Source of the DNA: Clavulina sp. PMI_390 | Taxonomy: Eukaryota > Basidiomycota > Agaricomycetes > Cantharellales > Hydnaceae | Assembly (NCBI GenBank): GCA_015039315.1 | Contig: WIDE01000057.1 | Location: 31,024 to 95,023 of the forward strand | Direction of reading: 5' to 3' | Length of the DNA stretch: 64,000 nucleotides | Shown here: positions 25,253 through 36,859 of the stretch, in pieces | How the letters are laid out: every line of letters begins with the position of its first letter | Numbering within the stretch: position 1 is the stretch's first letter | The notes under the pieces: model-generated | What the model was told of the DNA's origin: nothing | Databases searched by the model: none | What the model saw: only the letters and a program-made list of their open reading frames with translations | Position numbers and translations under genes: made by a program

Positions 25253-26335
25253 ATGTATCCTCGTATCCTCACCTTGGCTCTTGGGCTCGTCACTCCCTTG
25301 GTCGCGATGGCCGCACCGACGCCAGCCGCTGATGTGTTGACGCCATTCGGACACCGTCCTGCAGCAAATGTCCACCAGGTCCCCAAGGGTACGTTGATGC
25401 CCTAATTAACTACCGTTTCATGCGCTGAGAGTGCAATCCTTGCACCTTTCTAGGCGCCTCCCTTCACCATGTCGGTGATGAAGTTCACATCATCGATGCC
25501 GCCGGGACGGTGATCCACAAGACTACACCAAGCGGTAACTTTACCAAGGCGGTCCTTAGCTCCCACCCTGGGACCCTCCAGACCGGCTGGATTGCATACG
25601 CATACTGTACGGAAATTTCTTCTTCTGACCATGCCAGTGCAGATTTCCATTGGCATATCTTCATGAGACATCTGTCTGCTCCTCCACTACCCAAAGGTCC
25701 CTTTTTTCATGGCAGGTTCTAACTGACCTCCACATTCTCCACCTCTAGGGCTGAATACTCTCACCACTCCGATCAACTATTTCACCTCCACTTGGGTCGT
25801 GCCCTCTACCCCCGCAAGCGTGGATGGCCAGACCGTGTTCCTCTTCAATTCGATTGAGCCTAATGCAGGAAACGCCATACTGCAGCCCGTCCTCCAGTTC
25901 GGAGCTTCTGCCGCCGGTGGAGGCAACTACTGGGCCGTCGCCAATTGGTACGGGATTAACAATGTTTACTATTACACGGCATTGCAAACGGTCTCGACTG
26001 GCCAGAGCCTCCAGGGCGTCATCACGCTCACGGGCTCGTCTGGATCGACATACAACTACCTGAGCGCTTTCAGTGGCATGAGCAATACTATGTCGGTGAC
26101 GGGCAGTGCGCAGCTGACTTGGGCGACGGAAACCTTGGAGGCTTACAACCTTGTGAGCAACAAGGATTTCCCGCCGGTCTCGACGACATTTGGCGATATT
26201 GCGATCACCACGACGGCGGGGTCTCCGAGCGTGACGTGGAGCGTGGTGGACAGCACGACAGATAATGTTGATGCGCTCGTGCTCCGCCAAGGCTCTACTA
26301 ATGCCGCCATTGAAATCCTCTACCACAATCTTTAG
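25253..26335 (+). CDS. Secreted eqolisin-like protein 3
   Basis: Exons 25253-25388, 25454-25606 and 25749-26335 encode 291 aa. I chose the Met before YPRILTLALG because it starts the signal peptide at the same place as in the two paralogues; earlier in-frame Mets would bury it. Motifs in order: PFGHRPAANVHQVPKG, HVGDEVHIIDAAGTVIHK, FTSTWVVP, VFLFNSIEP, AILQPVLQFG, AVANWYGIN, LTWATETLEAYNLV, RQGSTNAAIEILYHNL. It has only the two shared introns, so the extra intron in copy 2 was probably gained there. Family call as for copy 1. Confidence 0.78.
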
Positions 26336-27342
26336 CTCCTTTCACTCTCTCCCTCTCTTTCACTCTCTTTTCTGGGCTCCGCTCGCTTCTTAGTTTCCCT
26401 GTTTTCACTGGCAAGCACTCTACCGCTTGTATGTTAGGTGATTTTGCCAGTGTTCTCTTCCCTTCCCCATCCTCCACTCAGCCTGTTTAGTTTTGGATGT
26501 AGTGCTTCGTTTACGCAAGAGTAAGTGTCCTCATGGCACTCACGTTTACGCGATCAAATTGATAGCATATAAATCGTACATGTGAGACTACCTGCGGTGT
26601 GTAAGCTAGGTGAAGGCTTCTCTTTCTCGATCATGATAGGAATGCTGAACCTACGAGAGGAGTGGGTTTCTGTTACATGAGTAAAGACGAGTTGCGCGGC
26701 GCAGTCTATGGTGAGCTAAGCTTTTCCATGTATTCGTGACGGCGGGGTCTATCACCAAGGCGTGTGTCGTAGGCTGGTGTTTCTCTTGGAGGCCGAATTT
26801 CCCAAATACGATGCTCGTCATTAATTGTTCTCAGCGGATAATTATTGATGATAGTAGTGAGAGGTGGGTTTCACATCTGGGGAAAAGGAAGCTGCATTTA
26901 GTAGCTGGAGGGATGATTCTTACATGAAATTGGTGATATAGATGGCCTAATTGAACTGAAGGTCATACATTTACGTAGCTGAGTGGCAAGGCAATTACAA
27001 CCAGAGAGCAAGTCACCACTACCAGGCATTGTTGTATACCCTTAAATGAAGTAAGCGATATGTAACAGGGTTTTTATACCAGTATGTGACCTTTCACGTG
27101 ATAGAGAATCTAAAAAGCTAGCGATGCTTGTCGCTCGGGCGGGGGTCTTACACTTCAGAAAGGATTTCTGAGTATGATTAGCCACACAATCATGAGCGTC
27201 AAGTATGCCGTACTATCCTTTCATATCATAGGTGTTACGCTATAAAATTCAAGTGGCACGTCGCTATTCCATGGTGAAGCAGGCCGACAAGTGTTTTTGG
27301 GCTGCCAAGAGTTCGTGACAAGTCACAGAGTAACGACTTTGG

Positions 27343-27356
27343 CCGAGGTCTCTCGG
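27343..27356. promoter_or_regulatory. CCG-N8-CGG palindromic site upstream of ABC transporter 1
   Basis: CCGAGGTCTCTCGG lies 154 bp before the ATG. The same arrangement occurs upstream of the paralogous transporter (40510-40523), while most of the rest of the two upstream regions has diverged. Inverted CCG/CGG triplets are the usual half-sites of fungal Zn2Cys6 regulators; that a factor binds here is inference. Confidence 0.45.
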
Positions 27357-27417
27357 AGGCCAACTGCGACCAAATGAAGGAACAGTATTGAGCACTTTAC
27401 GTTTGCTTCGGGGCCAC

Positions 27418-27424
27418 TATAAAT
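27418..27424 (+). promoter_or_regulatory. TATA box of ABC transporter 1
   Basis: TATAAAT 73-79 bp before the ATG. The equivalent place upstream of ABC transporter 2 reads CTTCAGAATG, so that copy has lost or never had the element. Confidence 0.45.
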
Positions 27425-27496
27425 GTTGACATAGCCTCTGATTGCTCACCACTGCCCGCCTTACCCTCTGACGCCTCCAGTCAGAGCTCGTCGGCC

Positions 27497-30400
27497 ATGC
27501 AACAACATCTCCAAGTAAACATCACGACTCCCTCTGCAAACTCTGATCCTTTTCCTTCAAACATCCATCAAAATGGTCTCCATGGCGGTGGCATATTGTC
27601 TTCCAAGTGATGCTTCAACAATACTCATTGCTGCCCTATCTCGCTCACATGGTACTGGTATCTTCAGGTTGTGGGAAGATGCACGTTTAGTTCCGATCTA
27701 CTTGGGCACCATCTCATTTTTGATTCTCCTGGTCCACAAAATCCGAAGACTGTCGAAAAACCTCTCCAATAAGAAGCGCCCAGCTAATGGAGTCACTGAT
27801 CCTTCCACCCCCCATTCCCCAGAATACCCCCAAAGAACTCATCTGGTCACTGCTTTAGAGACTAGTAGAGCGCTCGTCTGTATTGCGCTCTGTTTCATCG
27901 CCGCTCTTGTTACAATAAATACACGCAAACATGGTNNNNNNNNNNNNNNNNNNNNNNNNNNNNNNNNNNNNNNNNNNNNNNNNNNNNNNNNNNNNNNNNN
28001 NNNNNNNNNNNNNNNNNNNNNNNNNNNNNNNNNNNNNNNNNNNNNNNNNNNNNNNNNNNNNNNNNNNNNNNNNNNNNNNNNNNNNNNNNNNNNNNNNNNN
28101 NNNNNNNNNNNNNNNNNNNNNNNNNNNNNNNNNNNNNNNNNNNNNNNNNNNNNNNNNNNNNNNNNNNNNNNNNNNNNNNNNNNNNNNNNNNNNNNNNNNN
28201 NNNNNNNNNNNNNNNNNNNNNNNNNNNNNNNNNNNNNNNNNNNNNNNNNNNNNNNNNNNNNNNNNNNNNNNNNNNNNNNNNNNNNNNNNNNNNNNNNNNN
28301 NNNNNNNNNNNNNNNNNNNNNNNNNNNNNNNNNNNNNNNNNNNNNNNNNNNNNNNNNNNNNNNNNNNNNNNNNNNNNNNNNNNNNNNNNNNNNNNNNNNN
28401 NNNNNNNNNNNNNNNNNNNNNNNNNNNNNNNNNNNNNNNNNNNNNNNNNNNNNNNNNNNNNNNNNNNNNNNNNNNNNNNNNNNNNNNNNNNNNNNNNNNN
28501 NNNNNNNNNNNNNNNNNNNNNNNNNNNNNNNNNNNNNNNNNNNNNNNNNNNNNNNNNNNNNNNNNNNNNNNNNNNNNNNNNNNNNNNNNNNNNNNNNNNN
28601 NNNNNNNNNNNNNNNNNNNNNNNNNNNNNNNNNNNNNNNNNNNNNNNNNNNNNNNNNNNNNNNNNNNNNNNNNNNNNNNNNNNNNNNNNNNNNNNNNNNN
28701 NNNNNNNNNNNNNNNNNNNNNNNNNNNNNNNNNNNNNNNNNNNNNNNNNNNNNNNNNNNNNNNNNNNNNNNNNNNNNNNNNNNNNNNNNNNNNNNNNNNN
28801 NNNNNNNNNNNNNNNNNNNNNTCTGAAGGGAAGCTGAATCTCTGGCCATCCTAGGTTTTGGATTGTGGTTCTTCTTTGTCGCAGCCTGCTCGGCGACATT
28901 GCCATCCACTGGTACTATTATGAGTTTGTGAGTATTGTTTTATTGTATTGGATCGCCATGTTCCATCTCCTCAGCGTCACGTACCGTAGATTGTTATCTC
29001 TGTGCGAATGGAGGGGATCATCACACAACTTGTGTTTGAGCACGCACTTCGCATTCGAGTGAAGGAGGAAGTCAGTTCAAATCAATCTGCGGCTACCTCA
29101 CAAACCACCACTCCTACTACCACGCCAGGCGCTACCCCAGCAGGAGGAGCCAGCATTGACATCGCCGCGGATGGCTCCGGGTCGCATGATACCACCAATA
29201 CGGGTGAAGCCAATGACGTTACACCTAGCAAGCCGGACACAGCCCCCGCCAATGCCACAGCGGAAGCAGCAACATCGAGCTTGGTTGGGAGAATCAATAA
29301 CTTGATCTCGAGCGACCTGGATAATATTCTCGAGGCGCGAGAGCTACCATATATCCTTGTTTATATGCCACTCAAGATTGCGCTTTCGACTTGGTTCCTT
29401 TACCTCATCCTTGGATGGAGGTATGTCTTCCTGATTCGCGCCTAATTTAGAGTACTCACAGCCATACCAGTACCTTTGTCGGCATGGCCTTGATGCTTGC
29501 CGGTTTCTTGATCCCTGGTCGGTCCTACGTCCTAACACCTTTGACTAGAAGCGACGCTGATTTGTACTCTGTTCTAGGGAAAATTTCAGGGCTTGTGCAC
29601 AACGTACAGGTCCAAAAAATGAAGAAGGTAGGTTGCTGTAAGGTTGTTTTTGCTGATATCTTTGTGACATGAATGTTGTGCAATAGACAGACGAGCGAGT
29701 CCAATCCATCACTGAGACCGTGAATCTGCTCCGCCTGGTCAAGATGTTTGGGTGGGAACGGCGAGTTGAGGACAAACTTCGTGATCGCCGTGAAGCGGAG
29801 CTGTCCTGGCTTGAGAAGTACTACTTCTACATTATGTTGAACAACAACATCACGTACGCTCTTTCTCTCTGTCCTTTCTGAGTAGCTGCCACATCGCTGA
29901 ATGGGCGCCTGAATATGGCGTGTTTGTGCAGCTGGATTCTTCCGTTGATGTCACTCCTTGGGACATATACTACCTTCACCGTGATAATGAAGCGACCACT
30001 CAACGGTACCGAGCTTTGGCCTAACTGGCTCGCCTCATTTTTCTTACCACTCTCCATTTCATCAGCCGCCACTGTACGAAATCTGTCCTGACTTTCTTGA
30101 CTTCTCTAGTGAGTCTCCTTACTAAACAGCACTTAGACAATTACTGATGTGCTAGCCCATAGAACCTCCTGACTCACAGATATTTGCTTCCCTGGGAGTA
30201 CTCGAATCTCTCAGAGAAACTATGTTCGACTTGCTGCAGCATCTTCCGTCAATCGTAACGGCCAAAGTCAGCATCGATCGATTAGATGGTATGATGCCCC
30301 TTCCACCCTGATTATCGTGTGGTGACTAAGCCTTGATACTTTTTGTAGATTTCCTTCGTAATGTGAAGCAGCTCATTGGGTCTCTATGGGCCACAACTAA

Positions 30401-33400
30401 TTTTCTTCCACAGACTGAGCTACTGGACGCGTATACGCCAACAGCCACCAGTGCCACTGAACCACCCTCATTCCCTTCTCACGCCCCCGAAAGCGGAAAA
30501 ATTGGCTTCAAGAATGCCCACTTCACCTGGTCCGCCTCGTCTCCGCGATCAGGGAGTGTCACACCCTCTCGTCGCGAGTTTACCCTCAGAGCGGATGAAG
30601 AGATAGTCTTCACACCTGGATACCTCAATCTCATCACTGGGCCCACTGCATCTGGCAAGTCCTCTTTGCTTCTGGCCTTGTTAGGTGAGCTCCACTATCT
30701 GCCTTCTGGTGTGGACTCGTGGCGCAGCTTGCCGAGGGATGGTGGGGTCAGCTACTGCGCCCAGGAACCATGGATCTTAAATGAAACAATCAAGGCGAGC
30801 TTAGATCATGTCTTCTAAGGACGATCACGGATCATAATCAATGTCTGTGCAGGAAAATATTCTTTTCGGGCGTCTGTACGACGAAGAACGTTATAAGCAA
30901 GGTGTGTATTATACAATGTAGCCCTAGATCTCAATCATACTAAACCCTCGAACGTGTGGCTTCAGTACTTTACCAATGCGCTCTTGAACGCGATCTAGAG
31001 CTATTTAACGTCAGTCTAATTATATAAGTTCTGATATCAGCGTTTTCATGGCTCAAAAACTGTTCTTCTAGGCTGGTGACGAAACGGAGGTAAATAAACT
31101 GGGACAGTGCGGATTTACTTGAGCTGACAGTTAGGGTAGGTTGGTGAGCGGGGACTCACTTTGAGGTACGTCTAGCGTTGTTCGTCGTTGCTGTTGGGAC
31201 TGATTTGTTTCGTTTGACAGTGGTGGACAGAAGGTCTGTTCACTCAAGCTGCAATCATTCCACTCTCTGAATGGGGTAGAAATTGACCACTCCCTCTAGG
31301 CACGCGTGAGCCTTGCACGGGCAGTATATTCTGAGGTATGGGATTGGAATAGATGTGGCAGCAGTGGTTAACATCCTTCGTAGTCCTCGATTGTTCTCTT
31401 GGATGACGTGCTTTCAGCATTGGACGTCCACACCATCAAATGGATCGTCGACAAGTGCCTGCCAGGCAATCTGCTCCGTGGTCGGACGGTACTCCTTGTA
31501 ACCCACAATCTCTCGATGACGAGCCGCCTTGCGAAGAGTGTCATTAGTCTCTCACCTAATGGATCCGTCACCATAAACTCGGCTTCAGTGACGGAGACCA
31601 CTCAGCATGTATCCCTGGATTCTAACGATGAGACCGAGATGCCTCTCGATCAAGTGGACGATTTTAAGCCTATCGAGGCTCAACGTATGGCTCCCGACGC
31701 TGGAAAGCTCGTCGCCGCCGAGGAGGTGGCACTAGGGCACGTCAGCCTTTCGGCATGTGAGTGTCTTGTCTCGCCTTGGAAAAATGTGCCTTAATCACCT
31801 CCTTTCTAGTGCTTCTCTACGTCCGTAGTCTGGGAGGAATCTGGTTCTGGATACCCCTGCTCATCACGACAGGGAGTGTTGATTTAGTCGACCTGTGAGA
31901 TCCCCCCCCCCTTTTCCTAAATTCATTGCTATGCTCACGGAAACCCTCTAGGTATCAAACCTGGTGGCTCGGAGTGTGGGGTAGAATCTATGACATTCTT
32001 CCTCCTGAACAAGTCAATGTTCCTTTGTGAGTGTACTGGAAGTGACTTTTTTTTACTGGCGCACCTGCTCAAATAGCACATCACACCCAGTTATCTGGGA
32101 ATTTACTCGCTTTGCGTTCTCACAGCATCAGCCGTATTTACGACCAGCCAGCTGATATGGATTGGTGCAATGGTTCGGTCAGCTCGCTCGATCCATGAGC
32201 GTCTCGCCAGCGCTATCCTTAGCACAACTTTCCGATTCCTGGATAAAACCCCTGTCGGGCGTATCGTGCAGCGATTTACCAAGGACATAGGGTCCATTGA
32301 TACAGGCTTGCCAAGGAAGGTATTCAATGTGATTCAGCTCACCCTTCACATTGTGCAGCGGCTCGTCGTCATTATCTGGTTCGCCCCAGCATTCCTACTT
32401 CCTTCCATAACACTTGCGACTCTGGGCATCATTTTGGGGCAATATTACATCCATGCCCAACTACCTGTCAAACGGTGGGTAAAATTCCAAGGTTCAACAT
32501 GGATCGATTTCCTAATGGATTGTCTCCTAGGGAGATGAGCAATGCTCGTGCTCCGGTCTTCACAGTCTTTGGCACTGCCATCAATGGTCTCACCACCATC
32601 AGGGCATATGGTGTGCAAGAAAGATTCAAGGATGGTATGAGGCTTTCTGAAACCAGGTATTGCTCCGGTACTGACCTTTCATGTTTAGAATCCCTAAGAC
32701 GCATTGATAATTATACTCGTACCGCTCGGCCTTTCTGGAACCTCAATAGGTGCGTTGTGTTTGGTTTAATTTCACTGCTTCGGATGTCCACTCACAAGTT
32801 ACTCATTAGATGGGTTGGTCTCCGCGTTGACTACATGGGGGGTATTTTTTCGACGGCACTTGCTGGGTAAAATCTCCCCATCACTAAGAAGTGAACATAA
32901 ACTAACACTTTTGTAGCTATCTACTTTATGGATCGAAGGCCGATGCAACACAAATCGGTTTCCTCCTGAACGTGTCTCTCTGGACCTCAGAGTTGGTCCT
33001 CTTTTGGTTCGTCATCATCATCATGTGGGTAAATGAGCCGCAAATCCTAAAAATTCCATCATAGGATTCGAGAACTAAACAACGTAGAAGTGGAGGGTAT
33101 GTACTGTCTCCCTGGGTGTGTGTTTCTCGTGCTAACGGCTGGCCTCTGATCCGCAGGTAACAGGTCTGTTCATTCATTGTGACTTCTTATATGCCTAATC
33201 TAAATTTGAGCGAGTAGTCTGGAGCGTATCCAGCAGTATGTTGACATTGAGCAGGAACAACTGCCCTCTGCAGCTGGAGTTCCTCCAGCCTCGTGGCCGA
33301 CAAGTGGTGCACTATCGGTCGAGAAACTCTCTGCACGTTATTCGCTTGATGGCCCCAAAGTACTTCAAGATCTCACTTTCACGATTAAATCGGGGGAGAA

Positions 33401-34292
33401 GATCGGGATAGGTTAGTTGCTTTGCTACCCTGCTGACACCAGCGGCTGGGCTAATTGGAATGTGGGTTTAGTTGGCCGTACGGGATCGGGCAAGAGTTCA
33501 TTGACGCTCAGGTAGGCTTTAACAGCTAATTTGAGTGTATCCCCGATCCCTGATCTTAGTCTTCACAGTCTTCTGCGACTGATCATCACGGAGGGTGAAG
33601 TCTACTTTGATGGGCTTCCGACCAGCAACTTGAACCTAGAAGCCCTTCGTACTGCGATCACAATTATACCACAGCAGCCGGAGTTGATGGTATGTCTTTG
33701 TCATATTGGTCCATATGTATGGCTGATCCTTGTAATGTACAGTCGGGATCTGTCCGTGACAATCTTGACCCCTTCAGCGAACACGACGACGCCGTGCTCA
33801 ACGACGCTTTACGTGCTGCCGGTCTATTCAGCCTTCAAGAAGATCTTAAGGACGAGGAGCGTGTCTCTCTTGACACCACTGTCAGCAGTTCAGGTGGCAA
33901 CTTTTCGCTCGGCCAACGCCAAATACTGGCATTAGCGCGAGCACTGGTGAGGCGCAGTCGAGTGCTAATTCTGGACGAAGCCACTGCCTCGATGGGTGCG
34001 CATCCCAAATGACACAACGGATATACTCCTGCTAACGCACTCTATAGACCACAAAACAGACGCTCTCATCCAAGAATCTCTTCGCACCCAATTCCAAGAC
34101 TCAACTGTTATCACCATTGCTCATCGGCTACACACGATCATGGATGCGGATCGAGTGTTGGTACTTGATGCGGGGCGTCTGGTGGAGTACGATTCTCCTC
34201 GAGCTCTTCTGGCCAAAAATGGCGGAATATTCAAGGCAATGGTGGACGGTAGCGGAGATCGCGATGCTCTGTATGGTATTGCCGCGGCATAA
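27497..34292 (+). CDS. ABCC-type full ABC transporter 1 (interrupted by assembly gap)
   Basis: Starts ATG 27497. Exons: 27497-27606, 27668 into the gap, then 28855-28927, 28990-29420, 29471-29517, 29578-29627, 29687-29853, 29932-30005, 30066-30073, 30180-30288, 30349-30362, 30414-30794, 30853-30901, 30966-31009, 31072-31089, 31140-31165, 31221-31233, 31300-31335, 31384-31756, 31810-31894, 31952-32026, 32091-32474, 32531-32634, 32689-32749, 32810-32866, 32917-33006, 33065-33096, 33157-33163, 33218-33411, 33472-33511, 33569-33689, 33743-33995, 34048-34292. NBD1: Walker [10 protein letters not shown], signature LSGGQK, Walker B VLLDDV. NBD2: [23 protein letters not shown]. The Asp in place of the catalytic Glu in NBD1 is typical of ABCC proteins. 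Membrane efflux pump, probably vacuolar or plasma membrane; substrate unknown. The intron after 30794 has a GC donor. Confidence 0.88.
27936..28821. other. Assembly gap (886 N)
   Basis: Lies inside ABC transporter 1. The aligned segment of ABC transporter 2, 41127-42040, is 914 bp and holds the end of exon 2 plus exons 3 and 4. The gap length therefore fits simple missing sequence, with no large insertion or deletion. Confidence 0.95.
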
Positions 34293-35450
34293 AACCCCTC
34301 CAATGCTATAGAAGACACCGAGCACATCATTCCCTTCCGCGACTCAACCGTCAAACTGTTGCTTTGCCTACAGACAGCGCGTGGCGGCTCGAAACATAAA
34401 CAGTTGTAAACAAATTACGCAAACATTGTCTTGCCTGAATTGCCACTGCGTTGCACTGTCGCACCTTGCTCTCTCTTTTCACTATAATAAACAGTAACAC
34501 TGTCTCTATTGTGTACCTTCTCCAGGAAATATCAGGGTGTTAAGTGTGGTAAATTTACGAAGAACAACATGATCGTGCTACGACTCTCAATCGAACTTTC
34601 ACGCCCCCGCAGGAGGATATTGAAAGACAGGCAAAGGGTCCCGAGCTAGAAATATTGCGGCACGTTATCTCACACTCCCATCCACAGTCTTCTATTGTGA
34701 AGAAACCCCGACAAGCGGAAGTGGTCTTGTCCTTCCAATACTCAAGGGAACTGATATCGGCTTTGCCTCACGAACTCTTCGCTGCGTCCTTTCCCAAGCT
34801 TACTTACGGGCCGCTCAAGACAACTGCGCACTATCCACAATCACGAACAAAGATCAGCTCGATGGTCCATCCGCAGCCACCGAGAGGGTTTTCCTTCTCA
34901 CTCGAAGTATCTGGTAGTCTTGGGCGAGAGCCATTCTTACTGCACCTGAATGAAGACAATGCCCTAGAAACCAGAACCCCTATTGTCGACTTCCTCTAAG
35001 TTACTCTACTCTAATTATAGGCCCTATGTTCAACATCGATTCTGCCGCCCACCCCCTTTTTCCTTGTTCGACTGCTGCGGCTGCCCATAATTTCACACTT
35101 TCCATCCATATGAATTGGCTCTTTGGCTTTCTCGACCTCCCCGACTCGGCTGGCTGATGGCCTTAGGCCTTGTCAACATTGACCCGCCTCGGGGCTAGAT
35201 TCTTCCGGGGATCGAGGGCGATCTTAGGGCCCCTCAAAATAGGAGGGCCGCTCTTCGACTACGCTCCCGCAGCAGTAAGCCAACCGCCTTCCCATTCTTT
35301 GTCCTCTATCACGGTATATAAGGCCCATGCCTCACAATTCTTTGGCCCCATTACCTCGCCACTCTCTAAACATTCTTTTGTCGCGCTTGCGCACTTTCGA
35401 GTTCATAGCCTTTCCTTCCACCCATTCTTTCTGGTCTTCAGCACCTTTCA
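34293..35450. other. Intergenic region with an unexplained open stretch
   Basis: 1.2 kb between ABC transporter 1 and a DPBB gene. A plus-strand frame without an early ATG is open from about 34553 to 34999 and reads protein-like (for example PPQEDIERQAKGPELEILRH). I recognise no family. A TATATAAG element at 35315-35322 precedes the DPBB gene by about 130 bp. Confidence 0.45.
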
Positions 35451-36273
35451 ATGCAATTCACCACTATCGTCAAGTTTGCTTTTGTTGCCATGCTCTCTAT
35501 TCTGAGCAGCTTTGGCGCATTAGCCGCTCCCGCTGTCGGCTACCACGACCATATTGGCGCGGAACACTCCTTCTTTGGTTCCCATTCCCGCTCTGTCAAA
35601 GCATCAGCCACATCTACGAACTCAGCGACCGCCACTACCTCGACGAGCGTGAGCTCCAGCACCTCTGAACTCTTCAGTGGCGGACAAGGGACATATTTCT
35701 ACCCAGGTCTTGGTGCTTGTGGTTGGGTGAGTCTACGATATTTTTATATACCGCTTTGACATTAGGCGGATGACTGATTCCTCCCGAACTATTCTAACTC
35801 GATAGACGAACTCGAACTCGGATTACATTGTTGCGATGTCTGCCTCTCGCTATACTTCTTCTGTTTGCGGAAAGGTATATATCCCTTTCCCAGATTTTCG
35901 GTCACAGGAGCCATACTCACGGTTTCGAACTTTTGCCAACTACACGACCTTTCTTGCTAATCCCCTTCGTTGCAATAATTCGATAGATGGTGTCGATCAC
36001 CGCCAATGGCAAGACTCATACGGCTGAAGTGGTGGATGAATGCCCAGGTTGCTCTGCCAACAGCCTAGGTGTGTCCCTCGTCCGAAAGTACCTTATTGTG
36101 TCTCAATGACTGTGACTATTAGACATGTCGCCAACATTGTTCAGTTACTTCGCCGATGAGAGCGTGGGTGTAATTAGCATTGAGTGGGAGGTATGTCGTT
36201 ATTATCTCCTGACCGTATACCACTCAATCTCACAGTTCCTGGGACCCTGAAATTCTCTTTATAGTACGTCTAA
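35451..36273 (+). CDS. Secreted DPBB protein, type B (dispersed copy)
   Basis: Exons 35451-35726, 35806-35874, 35987-36068, 36123-36190 and 36265-36273 encode 167 aa. Signal peptide to about residue 26 (ending SFGALAA), then a Ser/Thr-rich linker of about 45 residues (probably O-glycosylated, by inference), then the barrel: SGGQGTYFYPGLGACGW, NSDYIVAMSASRYTSSVCGK, GKTHTAEVVDECPGCSANSLDMSP, GVISIEWEYV. Exon phases match the 13-17 kb array. The last exon codes Tyr-Val-stop instead of Phe-Asn-stop. Located about 18 kb away from the array, between an ABC transporter and an F-box gene. Confidence 0.87.
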
Positions 36274-36859
36274 GCTAGATGCCCCATTCATTGGCCAGTG
36301 CGACATCAACCCTTGCGTCCGGTTCTACCACCTTCTCTTCGCCCCTAGTGGCTTTTCTTTCTTTCTTTATCCCCCTGCCCTTGCTTGATGCAACTTTCTC
36401 GCCCACTTGACGTGCGGCTTTCGTGTGCCTCTCAGAGCACACTGTTCTCGAACACACTTTGTCTCAAATTTTCATACCTATTAGTTTAGGTTATAGCTCA
36501 AATGCTACAGTGTGTTACACAACGTCGCTGGCCAATTGCCCGACATCCCCTGCTCTGAATCCATCTTCGCCTTGTTTAGATCAGATTTCGCCGTGGCTAC
36601 AGAGTGCGGTTTGACCTATGTGACCCATGTGCGGTGATAACGACGGGGCAAGCGCGTGAATAGTTCAGAAGCGAGGAAATTATAGAGTAGTCTTTTTCGT
36701 TCACTAGATTAACGTGAAACCTAAGAAGAGAATGTAGTATGAAAATTTTATGAAATCCCTCGGCAGTGACGGTTCTTGGCCCCTCAACCTCTTGGCCAGT
36801 TACGAGATCATTGTCGCGGCGACACAAATATCGTTCGAAAAGACAAACATGTTCAGCGA
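36274..36859. other. Convergent intergenic region
   Basis: 586 bp between the stop of the DPBB gene (+) and the stop of the F-box gene (-). Presumed 3' UTRs; nothing else recognised. Confidence 0.5.

Larger units (their letters stand above)
26336..27496. other. Intergenic region upstream of ABC transporter 1
   Basis: 1.2 kb. The proximal 160 bp carries the CCG-N8-CGG palindrome, a CAAATGAAGGAACAG block shared with ABC transporter 2, and a TATA box. The rest is unremarkable. Confidence 0.55.

Noticed and set aside
27573..27935. Apparent start of ABC transporter 1 at an ATG at 27573
   Set aside because: That ATG begins in exon 1 in a different frame and reads through intron 1. The paralogue shows that the true start is at 27497, with the intron at 27607-27667.
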